From the NCBI GenBank assembly GCA_963971575.1, contig OZ020625.1:28433753-28497752 (forward strand): a stretch of 64,000 bases of DNA, given 5' to 3'. Below are positions 9,053 through 19,894 of the stretch, in pieces (the first letter of the stretch is position 1; each line of letters starts with the position of its first letter). The position numbers and the translations under genes are program-made. The notes beneath the pieces are model-generated. The model did no database searches, was not told the origin of the DNA, and saw nothing but the letters and a program-made list of their open reading frames with translations. The stretch is from Liopterus haemorrhoidalis (lineage: Eukaryota; Arthropoda; Insecta; Coleoptera; Dytiscidae).

Positions 9053-10238
9053 TAGTCGGATTGCTGATAGGTGACTGTTCGTTGCTACAAGTAACGATAT
9101 ACAATACCATATGCTTTCTCTGTCTATATCATTATAATTATTTGCATACCCATAGTAACGTATAGTGACGCAAGTTGACAACTAACCTTCCAAATTATTT
9201 TAATAAAAAACAAACCATTAGAAAGAAACGGCATGATTCGTAGATATCTTTACTAATTAGAGCACGAAAATAAATTCACAGCAATACTCAAACAAACAAA
9301 ATTATTAATTTTATGGTAATAATTATAAATAAGGAAAAACTTATACTCATACGTAAATTTTGGATTATAATTTGTTGTTTAATTAAATTAAATTTTTATG
9401 TTTCCCCTAAGTACAAAGTAATAAAATATTAAGTAAAAATATATTTATTCATATAAGATATTACTACAAGTTGTATTTAAATGTTTATTTTTATTTAAAA
9501 AAATTAGTCACTGTAATGCATGATATCGTCGTCATCTGAACTATCGCTGTCATTTCTTGTATTTATTATTATTGCATTAATATCATCAACAATCCTTTCC
9601 CTTTCCCACCATTCATTTATTAAATTTTCGATTTTTTTTAACAGATTTTGCCCAAGTTTCACAACTAATTTGATCACAGGCAACTTGCCACATTTTCAAA
9701 ACTTCGTTATCACTATATCCGTTTTGACCAATATGTCTATCATAATAATTTTTTGTTATACCCCAAAATAGTTCAATGGGGTTAAACTGGCAGTGAAAAG
9801 GAGGTAATCTTAGTACTTCATGACCATACGTTTGTGCCAATGTATCAATAAAATAAACTGGTTCAGATTTTAATTTCCTTCGTTTTCTCGTGATTTTGTT
9901 AGTGAGAAGTTCAGATTTATTACATTTTATAATTCTACAAATTGTTGATTCCGAAATCTTTAAGGCAGCTGCTACTCTTTGATGGACACAAGATAGAGAA
10001 ATAAGTGGCCCATTGTTCTCTTTTTCGGAATTAAAATATTCCAGCAGATTTAAAATTAAAGTTTGTGAATTTAATAATTGGCCGCAAGGTCTATTAATTA
10101 ATATTATTAACAGACACTGACAGCTAAGACAAATAACAAAAAACATTTTTAAAATCGCTGAAAAATGGTAACTAGATTATTATATGAATGCACTACTTGA
10201 TGCATACATGTAACAGTCACCTATCAGCAATCCGACTA
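9053..10238 (-). mobile_element. TagA copy A, deleted Tc1/mariner-like element
   Basis: Termini TAGTCGGATTGCTGATAGGT on the left and its exact inverse on the right, at least 27 bases, each flanked by TA. Length 1186 bases. The transposase remnant is on the minus strand. Copies B (33101-34282) and C (46350-47529) are almost the same length. Confidence 0.92.
9515..10146 (-). pseudogene. TagA transposase remnant, copy A
   Basis: Minus-strand frame from 10146 encodes an N-terminal HTH (VHQRVAAALKISESTICRII, about residues 55-74) and the basic patch KITRKRRKLK. It is then joined abruptly to the tail of a DDE_3-type catalytic domain: LPPFHCQFNPIELFWGITKN. The Glu in NPIEL is the expected third catalytic residue; the first two Asp blocks are missing. 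A frameshift after SVKK ends the frame at 9613. Copy B shows the real C terminus, an acidic tail (DSDSSDDYD) whose counterpart here runs to about 9515. All three copies have the same internal join, so the deletion predates their spread. Confidence 0.82.
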
Positions 10239-10247
10239 TATGACGTA

Positions 10248-11166
10248 CAAGGTGTCTCAAAAGAAATTTTATATTTATTTAGCTTACTGCGTGAACGCAA
10301 CGTATCCGAGGGGCGCGGGGGTTATGTCAATCGGTAGCCTGGCTCTTGGGAATTAAGTCGCTATGGAGCGTTTCTCGGGAGCAGACCGCGCGTTATGCGT
10401 GCGAGAGTTTTACAAAAACGGTGATTCGGCGACTGTAGCGCGTAGAAAATTCTGCAGTATTCGATGTTTTCGCCACTTAAATGATGCGCCAAGCATTCCT
10501 CTTATTCGACATAGAAAAAGTTAAAAAGTTTGAAGAGACTGGTACAACGCTGGATAAATCAAAATCCGGGCGACCTAGGTCATCAAGAACGGTAGAAAAC
10601 ATGGAGAATGTTAATCAGTCTGTTCGTGACGACCCGAACCTTTCAATTCGGAAGCGCGCAAGTGCTTTAAATGTGTATAGATCATCATTAAATCGCATTA
10701 TGCACAAAGACCTAAAGCTGCACCCCTACAAAATTCAATTGGTGCAAGAATTAAAGCCCCAAGATGCCAGTCAGAGGCAATTTTCTCAGGCAAATTGATC
10801 TCCCGGAGAGGTGACATAAATTGGCTTCCACACAGTCCAGATTTAACCCCTATGGACTTTTTCCTATGGGGTTATCTTAAATCTAAAGTTAACGCCAATA
10901 AACCGACTTCACTGGCGCATTTGAAAGAAAATATCCGTCACGAAATGGCAGCCATCCCTGAGTCCACCTGCCGAGACGTCATAAGTAATTTTACTGTTCG
11001 ATTAAATGAGTGCCGAGAACGCGAGGGTCTACATTTAGACGATATTATTTTTAATAAATAAATCCCCAAAAAGTGTATTTTAATAATTAATAAACATTTT
11101 TCTATATACGGCTTACTTTTTTTTTAATCGATCCACTAAATATAAAATTTCTTTTGAGACACCTTG
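10248..11166 (+). mobile_element. TcA copy 2, internally deleted, with both ends and TA duplication
   Basis: Starts CAAGGTGTCTCAAAAGAAAT and ends with its inverse, with TA at 10246-10247 and 11167-11168. It sits 8 bases right of TagA copy A. Compared with copy 1 it lacks bases equivalent to 438-831. Confidence 0.95.
10363..11061 (+). pseudogene. TcA transposase, deleted copy
   Basis: Collinear with the intact frame at 26-1114. There is an early indel at about 10511-10522 (HRVKKF region), which forces restart in another frame. A 394-base deletion then joins PQDASQR to the codons just before FSGKLISRR. This removes the first two catalytic aspartates; SPDLTPMDFFLWGYLKSK is retained. The deletion length is not a multiple of three, so the tail reads in a different frame (10795-11061). 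It is non-functional, but has intact ends that the protein of copy 1 could in principle recognise (inference). Confidence 0.93.
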
Positions 11167-11168
11167 TA

Positions 11169-11733
11169 TTTACTAATATGGTCTATTAAAATAAGAATTT
11201 GCCATTTGGAACATAAACTGACATATTTTGGACAGATTAGCCAACATAAATTAGCCTATAATAAACTAAAGTTATAAACGACAGCCAACTTAGAAATTCG
11301 GAGATATTTCTTTTAGTGTCAAGATATCTATTAAAACAGCAGAATGTATGTTAACAAGCAACATAATAGCTTCCTAGAAGATGTAACTGAAAACTCTGAA
11401 GTATAAAAATGTTAATTTTAGCAAATATTGATAGAGTTTGTGTTAAAGTTGAGTTGCAATGAACGGTCAAGTGACGGTGCGTAATGTGAGAAATGCAAAA
11501 ATGCAGTTTTAAATCAGACAACCTTCATAATCCTGTCGACCTCACGATTCATCGCGGACAAAGGCGAATACTTTATAAATTATATACATACATATATACA
11601 TATATACCCATATACCTACTGACACATTACCACAACACATCAATGTGTACCACTAATCATTTCTTAAGGCTGGCTTTCATTCATACTATGATATCTCTCT
11701 ATATTAATAAAATTGGAGGCTATACCTGTTATC
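11169..11733. other. Unassigned stretch
   Basis: No repeat end, tRNA or credible frame found between TcA and the HelB stub. A short run of TATACATA-type repeats lies near 11582-11612. Confidence 0.4.
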
Positions 11734-11754
11734 ACCGACCGCCAACATATAAAA

Positions 11755-12796
11755 TTGATGTGAAGTGTGAATTTTCACACATTTCAGGGTTTTGCAGGTA
11801 TTTAGTAAGTGAATGATGATTATTTGGGATGCCAAAACAAATTTTATATTAAAATATTTTTTTTGTTAATTTTAATTCGAACGCCTAATACCATTATTTA
11901 GGTTTATAAATATGTGCAGTATATTTTTTTTATACAGCAAGGTTCAGTAAGAATTTTAAAAATTGCGCCTATGGCTTCCATTGGTTGTTATAAGTTCCGC
12001 CCCTCTGATTTCGTGTACATTGAAACAGAATTAAATTTAAACAATTTCCACTGGTTATTAAATTTACGCTTTTAAAAATTAAATGCAACATTTGCCAGAA
12101 TATAACTAGAATTTTGAAAAAATAATTTAAAATATACAAAAATTAAAAAAAAAAAAACAAAACAAAAAATAATATTGTCTCTTCTCACAGGGTTCGATCC
12201 CTTTCGAATCGAGTTACTTGGGTGAAAAGTCAGCGCCAAAACCACTACACCAGCATACACGTTTCAGTGTAGCCTGTTACAAAGCTATAACTTGTGTACA
12301 TTATTAGCAAAAAATCACAAAAAATGCGTTTTTTTTCCAAAAACGTAATCTGATCAAAAATTCCTGTTGTACTATTCCGGTTCACACCAATGTACATTAC
12401 TTAGATTTTTTTCAGATTTTTAGTTTAAACCATCTTGGCTACAGGGTGTGGGACAAAATTTTTTTTGCACAAATTTGGCAAAAATCGCTTCAAAATAATT
12501 TATTTTGCAAAAATTTGATCGTTAATCCACGTACCAAGGGCTTTCATTTGATACCCTATTCAGAATTATATATATATATATTTTTTTTCGATGAGTTTGT
12601 TTATATTTTTAGGGGATATGTTTTTTAGATGTTTTAGTATTTTTCCTATGTGCGGGTCAAAGAGTTGTATAAGCATTCCAAAATTTCAACTCTCTAGGTT
12701 TAGCCGTTTGGCTACAATTTTTACCGAACAGACAGACAGACAGACAGACCACAAAATGACGGTATAAGGGTTTTTTGGTCATACCTACAAAACCCT
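11755..12796 (-). mobile_element. HelA copy b, inserted at the HelB TATATA
   Basis: Minus-strand HelA. Its hairpin end (TTGATGTGAAGTGTGAATTT) is on the left, and TACAAAACCCT with a short CAGA array (12730-12748) is on the right. All family blocks are present. The flanks rebuild a HelB end. Confidence 0.85.
12186..12260 (-). repeat. tRNA-like module inside HelA copy b
   Basis: On the minus strand: A-box-like TGGTGTAGTGGTTTTGGC and B-box-like GGGATCGAACCC at tRNA spacing. Same module type as copies a and e. Confidence 0.55.
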
Positions 12797-12919
12797 AATA
12801 AGGGAGGTATAGCTCAGTCGAAGAAACAGCGCAGTTCGTCATTTTGCGTCATAACTTCAATGACAAACTTAGTGGCAAAAAAATAACTAAATCGATTTTT
12901 TTTTTGCGAATGTGAATTA

Positions 12920-13325
12920 CAGTCTGTTCCAAACGGTTAAGCGGAACTAAATGGGAATTTAGTTCCTTTAGGTTGTCACGAGAAGGGACCTTGCTTGGGT
13001 TATTTCATTTCTCACGTTGGTATGTCAAAATTTAAAATTCCAACAATGAAACCATGGAAACGAATGACATATGTCAAAATTAAATATTTTTTTTTATATT
13101 TTAATTACAAAAAAATAAATAAATAGGAAATTTGTATTAAGAATGACACAAAAAATCAAAATATAAAGAAAATTACATTTTAAAATGATATTAACCTTAA
13201 CCAAAAAATGTTTATTGTAAGTATGATTTACAAAGCTTAAACAAAACGGCCGAAAGGCACGATTTAAACGATGAAAGTAACTAGATTGCAAAATCTAGTT
13301 CCGCTTAACCGTTTGGAACAGACTG
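12920..13325. mobile_element. TA-flanked MITE (MITE-B), copy 1
   Basis: Ends CAGTCTGTTCCAAACGGTTA and the inverse, at least 28 bases, with TA on both sides (12918-12919, 13326-13327). Length 406 bases. No coding capacity. A second copy is at 30826-31221. Confidence 0.93.
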
Positions 13326-13327
13326 TA

Positions 13328-13922
13328 TACACTAATATTGCTCTTTACTCTTTTATTTTACTAAAACATATCTTTTGAAGTCATATTTAGTTTGCGTTTG
13401 ATAGTCATTTTGAAGATTTTCAAATTTTAAAAGTGTTTATTTAACATAGGGACATGTGTATTGGTATCCCTGAATAAAACGATGTTTACATTTGTCATTT
13501 AATAATACGTCTGTTGTGTTTTGATACTGACTTGTGTTCAAATATCTAACTTATAGTAATTTTAAAAACCTTTTTTATTTAGTTTGTTTTTTATTTAGCA
13601 GTTTTGTGTTTAGTTATATATTTTCTTATTTGATTTTGTGAGTACTGCATAGTTTTTAGGTTAAATTCAACTTATTTTTATTTTATTTTCTTTGATCATA
13701 TTTTTGGATCACATCAGTCCTTTGTAGGAGTATTTAGCCTATTAGAATAGTTGATTTGTTTCTATTCTGTTCTTATTCTTATATTTTCATATCATTTCGA
13801 TACAAGTGACAGCGTACAAATACTACATTCGTTAAATAGATGAATGTAAACGTACTAAACCTGACGTCACATTTTTTGTGACGTTTCAAGTGACGCAACT
13901 GAACTGTTTCGCCAATTTCCCT
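13328..13922. other. Unassigned A+T-rich stretch
   Basis: Nothing I recognise between MITE-B and HelB copy 3. Confidence 0.4.
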
Positions 13923-14053
13923 GTATTGTGATCATACCTATTTTGAAATTTCGAGATTTCGATGGATCTCGACGAACTGAGGTCTCTACATAACATTTTG
14001 ACTATTTTTAGCATGATGTCTGTCGATCTGTCTGTCGGTGTGTCTGTCGGTCT

Positions 14054-14084
<31 letters not shown>

Positions 14085-14690
14085 AGTGTACACGTGCAGA
14101 ACAAATTCGGCAGAAAGGATTTTTATGAAACTTCGTATTTAAGCTGTTGACATCAATGGCACGAGTTGATCAACTTTTGGTAAAAATCAGTTAACTAGAA
14201 ATGGGAGTTTACTCGTGTCGGTTTTAAGATTTTTGCAAATATTTCACAATAGAGAAATATTTCGAAAATATTTATTTAACAAAAGTTGCTATAAAATCAA
14301 TAACTAACAACTTTTATTTGAGATATTATTATTTGTTTTTAAAAATTTTATGGCCTTTGCTGCTGTGGCAATTAGCCAGGACAATTTTTATTTGAGAAAA
14401 ATTTCCATGCCTGAACGGGATTCGAACCCGAGACCTTCGCAACGCAGAGCACATGTGTTACCACTACGCTACGCCGGCCGGCAGAGATATCACTTGATAA
14501 AACGAAAAAATTTTGAAAATTTTTTCGATTTTTTTTTTCAAGTATCTATTTTTTCATATTTATATGTAACGTTTTCATGGTCATGATAAATAATATCTCT
14601 GTTAGAAAATATTGGGCCAAGTTATTTCTACTCTGCTGCTAGAATGTATTTTATACAAGTACTTTGTGATGGCGGTCGATTCTGTGGCGC
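13923..14690 (-). mobile_element. HelB copy 3, with a SINE inserted
   Basis: Minus-strand copy lacking the outermost ACCGACCGCC bases on the left. It has a GTCT/GTCC array at about 14015-14085 and the subterminal block TACTTTGTGATGGCGGTCG at its right edge. A tRNA-headed SINE (14336-14482) interrupts the poorly conserved A+T-rich middle. Confidence 0.85.
14336..14482 (-). mobile_element. SINE family S1, copy 1 (tRNA-derived)
   Basis: On the minus strand the head GCGTAGCGTAGTGGTAACAC (A box) and GGTTCGAATCCCG (B box) have tRNA spacing, followed by a body with TTGTCCTGGCTAATTGCC. GAGATATTATTATTTG at the left and GAGATATCACTTG at the right look like a degraded target duplication. The acceptor stem does not pair, so this is not a tRNA gene. 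Related copies at 34793-34874 and 59741-59881. Confidence 0.8.
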
Positions 14691-15257
14691 TAGCCCCCTA
14701 GGTACGCGCCTGCCCTGTAGATTGATTAAGGAACGCGCTACTGGTTGCACATAATTGAGCCATTAGTCTATTTTTTTGATAATTAAAACCTTTATGTCAA
14801 AATTTGAATATGCGTTTCAAAACTGAATTACCATCAAAAACAACATGCAAATTCTTTCAAATAATACAAAAAATATTTTTCCTTACGTTTTTGGGCAAAA
14901 AAATTGTGTATGTTTTTATATTAATTAGCACAAAACCCGATTTTTTGATACTATTTTAGTGGGTATAATATACATATAAGCATATTTAATTATGTATTGG
15001 CTTTTAATTTTTTGCGTATATCATACAAAAAAATTAATTTATTCACGTTAAATAAGTATGAACCAATAAATATTTTTGAATTGTAAACAACTTTATTCGG
15101 AAAATATTTTGAATATATTTTTTGTTGAAAGAATTTAAAAAAATAGTAATACAGGGCTGTGTAGGTTGTCCACTTTTAATAATATATGGTAATTTTAATA
15201 GATAAGGAGTGATAAGGAATTTTTGATATTATGTATGAATTTAGTAGATGAGTGACT
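14691..15257. other. Unassigned stretch with a hAT-like scrap
   Basis: CTAGCCCCCTAGGTACGCGC and CTGCCCTGTAG near 14688-14722 resemble the end of a hAT element. No partner end was found. The rest is A+T-rich and unassigned. Confidence 0.3.
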
Positions 15258-15279
15258 ATTTTTACCGACCGCCAACATA

Positions 15280-16525
15280 CCAGGTCTACAAGTATGAAAT
15301 GCGGATTTTTTTTTTTTAAATAAAACACGTTAAACTCAAAAGAACAGTAAAAGTTTATTTATTCAAAGTATGCTCCATTGGAAGTTATACATTTTTCCCA
15401 TCTTTCAGGCAATTTGTGAATACCTCGCCAGTAGAACTCTTCCCCTTTCCCCGCAAACCATTCATCTAACCATTCTTTCACATTTTCATTTGAACAAAAG
15501 TAATGCTCGGCAAGTGCGTGACCCATCGATGCGAACAAATGGTAATCTGAAGGGGCTAAGTCTGGCGAGTAAGCGGCATAGGGTAGCACTTCCCACTTGA
15601 GTGCCTCCAATGTGTTGCAAACTACTTTTGCCTTATGTGACGGAGTGTTATCGTGAAGAAAGATTACCTTGTGCTGTCTTCTTTCGTATTCTGGTCGTTT
15701 TATGAGCAGCGAATGGTTCAATTCGATCAGTTGTTGTTAGTAGCGTTGGGTATTAACTGTTTCACCAGGTTTTAACAATTCATAATAGACCACACCCTTT
15801 TGGTCCCACCAAGTACAGAGCATTGTCTTTTTGCCAAAGCGATTCGGTCTTGCAGTTGATGTGGATGGTGAGCCTGGGTTCACCCATGATTTTTTGCGTT
15901 TGGGATTTTCAAAATAAATCGCCAGTAATGATACGATGCAAAAAAGACTTTCTTTTGTATCGTGCAAGCAAAATTTCACAAGTGTTTTTGCGTTTTTCCA
16001 TCTGCCGACTTTCTGGATCTTACCCATCTCTCGTAGGCGATTGGAAACAGCTTGTTGACTAACGCCTAACTGCTCTGCTAGTTGTTTTTGTGATTGATTA
16101 TCGTCTTCCTGTAGCAATGTTTCTAATTTTGTATTTTCATATTTTTTTGGAGGTTTTCCATGTTCTTTGTCTGTAAGATCAAAGTCACCACTTTTGAAAC
16201 GCCGAAACCATCGTTCACACGTATCTTGCGCTGGAGCATATTCACCATAAGCTTCTCGAAGCAGTCGGTATGATTCAGCAACAGTTTTTTTCAAATGAAA
16301 ACAAAACAGTAGTACTGTCCGCGAATGCTCTTTATTTGGCACAAAATTTGACATTTTTAACACAGTAAAACAAAACTATATGATCACTTTTCAAATTATA
16401 ACCTATACGCATTTGACACTTAATGATAACTTAACAAAACGCCATATGTGTTGAAACTTTGAACTATACACTCTGTTTGCGCGGCAAGTTTGAAAAAAAT
16501 CCGCATTTCATACTTGTAGACCTGG
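15280..16525 (-). mobile_element. Mar2 copy 1, Mos1-like (mauritiana-type) mariner, full length
   Basis: CCAGGTCTACAAGTATGAAA at the left and its inverse at the right, TA on both sides (15278-15279, 16526-16527), 1246 bases. This is a typical mariner length. It is inserted in the HelB TATATA. Confidence 0.95.
15359..16354 (-). pseudogene. Mos1-like mariner transposase, inactivated copy 1
   Basis: N terminus [20 protein letters not shown] then [17 protein letters not shown] and [20 protein letters not shown] is very close to Drosophila Mos1 as I know it. It has both HTH motifs (second: [20 protein letters not shown]). The catalytic part keeps FLHDNTPSH and YSPDLAPSDYHLF, with 34 residues between the two aspartates (DD34D). 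Three lesions: a roughly 30-base deletion after KVGRW shifts frame; a 9-base deletion removes the TGDEKW block with the first catalytic Asp; a TAA replaces Gln after NTQRY. The C terminus, WEKCITSNGAYFE, is intact. Dead copy. Confidence 0.93.
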
Positions 16526-16702
16526 TATATAAGGGAGGTATTGTGATCATACCGATTTTGACATTTCGAGATTTCGATGGATCTCCATGAATTGAGGTCC
16601 CTATATAACGTTTTGACTATTTTTAGCATGATGTCTGTCTGTCGGTATGTCTGTCTGTCCGTGTACACGTGCAGGGCAAATTCGGCTTTTTATGAAACTT
16701 TC

Positions 16703-17638
16703 TGAATAAGTGAAGGCGGCATTTCACTTATTGTGTAGGACAAACAAATTGTGTAGGACAAACTGTTGTGCTGAGTGTGTGGGACAAATTTTACTTTGTA
16801 GTAATCACGGCAAAATGAACGATATTTTTAAAATAATTTATCGTCTGTTAATCATATAATAAGACTGGTTATTAAATTTACGCTCTTAAAAATTAAATAC
16901 AACATTTGTCAAAATATAACTAGAATTTTGACAAGATAATTTCAACATAATGAATATGCAAAAAAAAAAAAACAGAAAAAATAAAATTCACTCCGTACTC
17001 GAAACCCTTCGTTTCCAGCAAATTTTAGCTTACGACCCCAGTGCTTTAACCACTATGCTATCGTACGCCTTGCATGTGGGTGTCTTACATTGGTATAACT
17101 TTTGTACTTTGTGAACCAAAAACCACAAAAATGCGTTAATTTCCGAAAACATAATCTGATCAAAAATTCCTGTTGTACTATTTTGGTTCACACCAATATA
17201 CATTACTTAGATTTTTTTTATATTTTTAGTTTAAACCATCTGGGCTACAGAGTGTGGGACAAATTTTTTATTGCACAATTTTGACAAAATTTTTATTTCT
17301 TATCAAAAGCATAATTTTTTATCAAAATAATTTATTTTGCAAAAATAAAAATTTGATCGTTAATCCACGTACTAAGGGCTTTCATTTGATACCCTACTCA
17401 GAATTTAAAAAAAATATTTTTGTTTTCGATGAGCACATTTTTGTTTCTATTTTTAGGGGGATATGTTTTTTAGATGTTTTAGTAATTTTGCTATGTGCGG
17501 GTCAAAGAGATGGATAAGCACGCTAAATTTCAACTCTCTAGGTTTAGCCGTTTGGCTACAATTTTTACCGAACAGACAGACAGACAGACAGGACAAAATG
17601 ACGGTATAAGGGTTTTTTGGTCATACCTACAAAACCCT
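16703..17638 (-). mobile_element. HelA copy c, variant hairpin-side segment
   Basis: The right half is standard HelA, ending TACAAAACCCT at 17638 with a small CAGA array (17571-17591). The left part (16703-16870) differs from the usual HelA: it has three TGTGTAGGACAAA-like repeats and TTTATCGTCTGTTAATC, and shares this segment with copy h. The normal hairpin terminus is missing. Confidence 0.8.
16991..17070 (-). repeat. tRNA-like module inside HelA copy c
   Basis: Minus strand: ATAGCATAGTGGTTAAAGC (A-box-like) and GGGTTTCGAGTACGG (B-box-like). The sequence differs from the modules in a, b and e. Confidence 0.5.
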
Positions 17639-18073
17639 AAAAATGATGCATTAGGCATCAGAAAACATTATATAAACCAATAATAATAATAATTAATTTA
17701 CACATTTATGATGTAATAAAATTAGACCACACAAAGTTGGTTATGATTTTAATTTTAAATCATAGTCATTATCTGATTGACAATGTTGAATAAATAATAG
17801 ACAGATTGTCATCAAAATATATTTATAAACAATGACAAAAGGAGAAAGTCTATAATTTTTTTAATATAAGGTCAAATTTAAAAAATATACAGGGAAGTAT
17901 AGTGTCATTTTTTAGTTCTAGTGTTATTTAAAATGATGTTAATTTTAATTAGTTCACCATTGATACGAGGGATGTTTAATAAGTCAGTGACTTTGATAAG
18001 AGATGGCGTTCAGATCGCAAGTTTGATATTATTTCTGATATTTGTCATTTTTTGTAGACATACACACTAATGC
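17639..18073. other. Unassigned stretch with a solo mariner end
   Basis: TACGAGGGATGTTTAATAAG at 17964-17983 is a mariner-type terminal repeat resembling Mar1, with no body attached. PifB begins about 90 bases later. The rest is A+T-rich. Confidence 0.45.
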
Positions 18074-18890
18074 ATCATTTTCATGGTAGTGTCAAAGGCG
18101 TGACAGGGGTGAGAGGCGTGGTGTTATATTTACAAGTTCGAATTTCATGGTGGGGTTGGAGGCGTGATAAGTGCGCGTTTTCGGTTTTCACAACATTTGT
18201 ATCTAACCCAAATCTAACCTAAAAGTTTATACAAGTATTTGGAGTAAACGGTTATTCAATTTCATTAAATATGTCCTCAAATCGAAGGAGACGTCTAGCT
18301 CTTTTTTATGCATATTTAGACTTATTGCGATATGAAGAAAAGCGATGGTGGATACGTCCCATATATACAGAGAAACAGAAGGCAACAGGGAGATTATTTT
18401 ATCTTGTTGCAAAAAATGAGACACAAAAAACACAGACAGTTACTTCAATTACAAGAAAAGAATTTAATATACAATCTGTTTTACTTGACATCACAGTTTA
18501 GAATGAAGATTCTGTTTGCCCCTGCTTGGGGGTGTATTATTAGTATACCTACTGCATGACATTTCTGCAGACCAGATATTTTAAACCGAATCCATAATAA
18601 TAAACTTTATGACTGCCGACATCATTGTAAAATTCGCTATTTCGCTACATCAATTTACGTTTTTTTAATTTTTTTTTAGGAAATTAATATAAGTGTCTCG
18701 CTAAAGATCTCACCATTCCGAAAAAATATATCTGTTTCTATGGTTTCGACGGTGCGGCCAGCGCTAGAGTTGAAATTTCTGAACTTGCGACACCGCGCCT
18801 ACTACACCATGGTACGGGTTTTTTCAAAATAGAGCGATCCTATTGGTTGAATTTCTTGTTCCACGCTTCCAACACCAGAATGAAAATGAT
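18074..18890 (+). mobile_element. PifB copy 1, Harbinger-like deletion derivative
   Basis: Ends ATCATTTTCATGGTAGTG and CACCAGAATGAAAATGAT are inverted, as in copy 2 (39093-39921). About 817 bases. It holds an N-terminal transposase scrap. The target duplication is not clear in either copy, so the class rests on the protein. Confidence 0.7.
18271..18557 (+). pseudogene. PIF/Harbinger transposase N-terminal fragment, frameshifted
   Basis: From ATG 18271: MSSNRRRRLALFYAYLDLLR then EEKRWWIRPIY, the RxWWVRP motif that opens PIF/Harbinger (HARBI1-like) transposases. The expected continuation, RNRRQQGDYFILLQKMR, is in the next frame (18332-18557), so a single-base frame error lies at about 18365-18385. 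The frame then runs out without the domain that contacts target DNA or the DDE core. Copy 2 has the same arrangement and reads the second frame even better. Conservation of the break in both copies suggests that it predates amplification. The function of the parental protein would be cut-and-paste at TWA targets; nothing remains here to do so. Confidence 0.65.
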
Positions 18891-19892
18891 ACAATCGAAA
18901 CCGTTTTAAAACTCGATGTAAAACACAAAAATACCTAGCAACGAAATACGTTAATACGAGGATCAAATTTCGAAAAATCCCTTATTAATTGGAAGGAATC
19001 CTCAAATTTCCTGTTACCAAGTCCAGGAAACATTCTAAAAATGACAATCTACCACTTTGGGGATAAAATTTTAAAAAAAAATCAAAACCCTTTCTAAAGA
19101 TTTTAAAAAGACACGTATATATCAAAAAGGAATGTTATAAATCATCAAACACAGGAAATACGTTGGAATGTATAATTCACCCCTTTAGGGGTTGATTAGG
19201 ACAAAATCCTGAAATATGTTTTTCAGCAATTGTATGGGTAATCTTTGTAAGCAAAACCTAAGTCGATATCGGCCGTAAAAGATATTAAGGAATCCGTGAA
19301 ATCACATTTCACCCATTAATGCTTGAATTTCGATGCATTCAAACTCACCTTTGAATGCACTATAGAAGGAATATACTCCCCGAATTTCATGATTCTAGGT
19401 CAAGTGGTTTGGGTTGGGCGATGATGAGTCAGTGGGGACTTCGGTTTATATATACATATATATAGATTATAAATTGATGAGAATAAATTCTAGGTTGAAT
19501 GGTAAAAAATATTGCATTCGATCTTTGCTGAAACAGGTTTTGGCAATCATATCTGATTTTTGGGGTCAGAGAAATTTGGCGCTAGCATAATAGTATCTTT
19601 ATGACTACCCACACCTTCTTATGAAGGCTTTACAATAAATTCTTATGTTAATTTAAAATATTATGTAAAAATTTTCAAAACATTTTGTTTTCTATTGTAA
19701 GTTTATATATTTCAAAATATCTGGTCAAGTTTTTGAAGGCTAAAAAGAAAATTATACGTAGAAAATTTAATGTCTAGTCATGATGACTCGTTAACAGTTC
19801 TTCTCATTCTTCCAATTGCTGATCTTGGATGTTCGACCATGACTTTTACCTATTTAAAAATTTTACCCTGGAGGTATACGAGGTGTGTAAAT
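18891..19892. other. Unassigned, possibly an old repeat at 18960-19490
   Basis: GATTCTAGGTCAAGTGGTTTGG then GATGATGAGTCAG and a TATATATA tail near 19400-19470 look like the 3' end of a dispersed repeat. No partner copy in this window allows its class to be fixed. No coding signal. Confidence 0.3.
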
Positions 19893-19894
19893 TA

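Larger units (their letters stand above)
11734..12810 (-). mobile_element. HelB terminal stub split by HelA copy b
   Basis: ACCGACCGCCAACATATA at 11734-11751 and TAAGGGAGGTATAG at 12798-12810 are the two halves of one HelB terminus, contiguous in copies 2 and 10. HelA copy b lies exactly between them. Only about 30 bases of this HelB survive. Confidence 0.75.
15258..16702 (-). mobile_element. HelB copy 4, split by a Mos1-like mariner
   Basis: TTTTTACCGACCGCCAACA at 15258-15277 resumes as TATAAGGGAGGTATTGTGAT at 16526, giving the normal HelB terminus when the mariner and one TA are removed. The copy continues through a short GTCT array (16632-16662) and is cut off at about 16702 by HelA copy c. 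Confidence 0.88.

Noticed and set aside
13886..14150. Frames rich in DRQT/TDGQ or SVGLSVCPS
   Set aside because: Translation of the GTCY microsatellite of HelB. Similar frames at 16420, 29509, 43204, 48484 and 61160 are rejected for the same reason.
14336..14482. Possible tRNA gene on the minus strand
   Set aside because: A and B boxes are good, but the acceptor arms do not pair and a constant non-tRNA body follows in two copies, so it is a SINE.
17964..18073. Complete mariner beginning TACGAGGGATGTTTAATAAG
   Set aside because: Only the terminal repeat is present; no body or second end before PifB.
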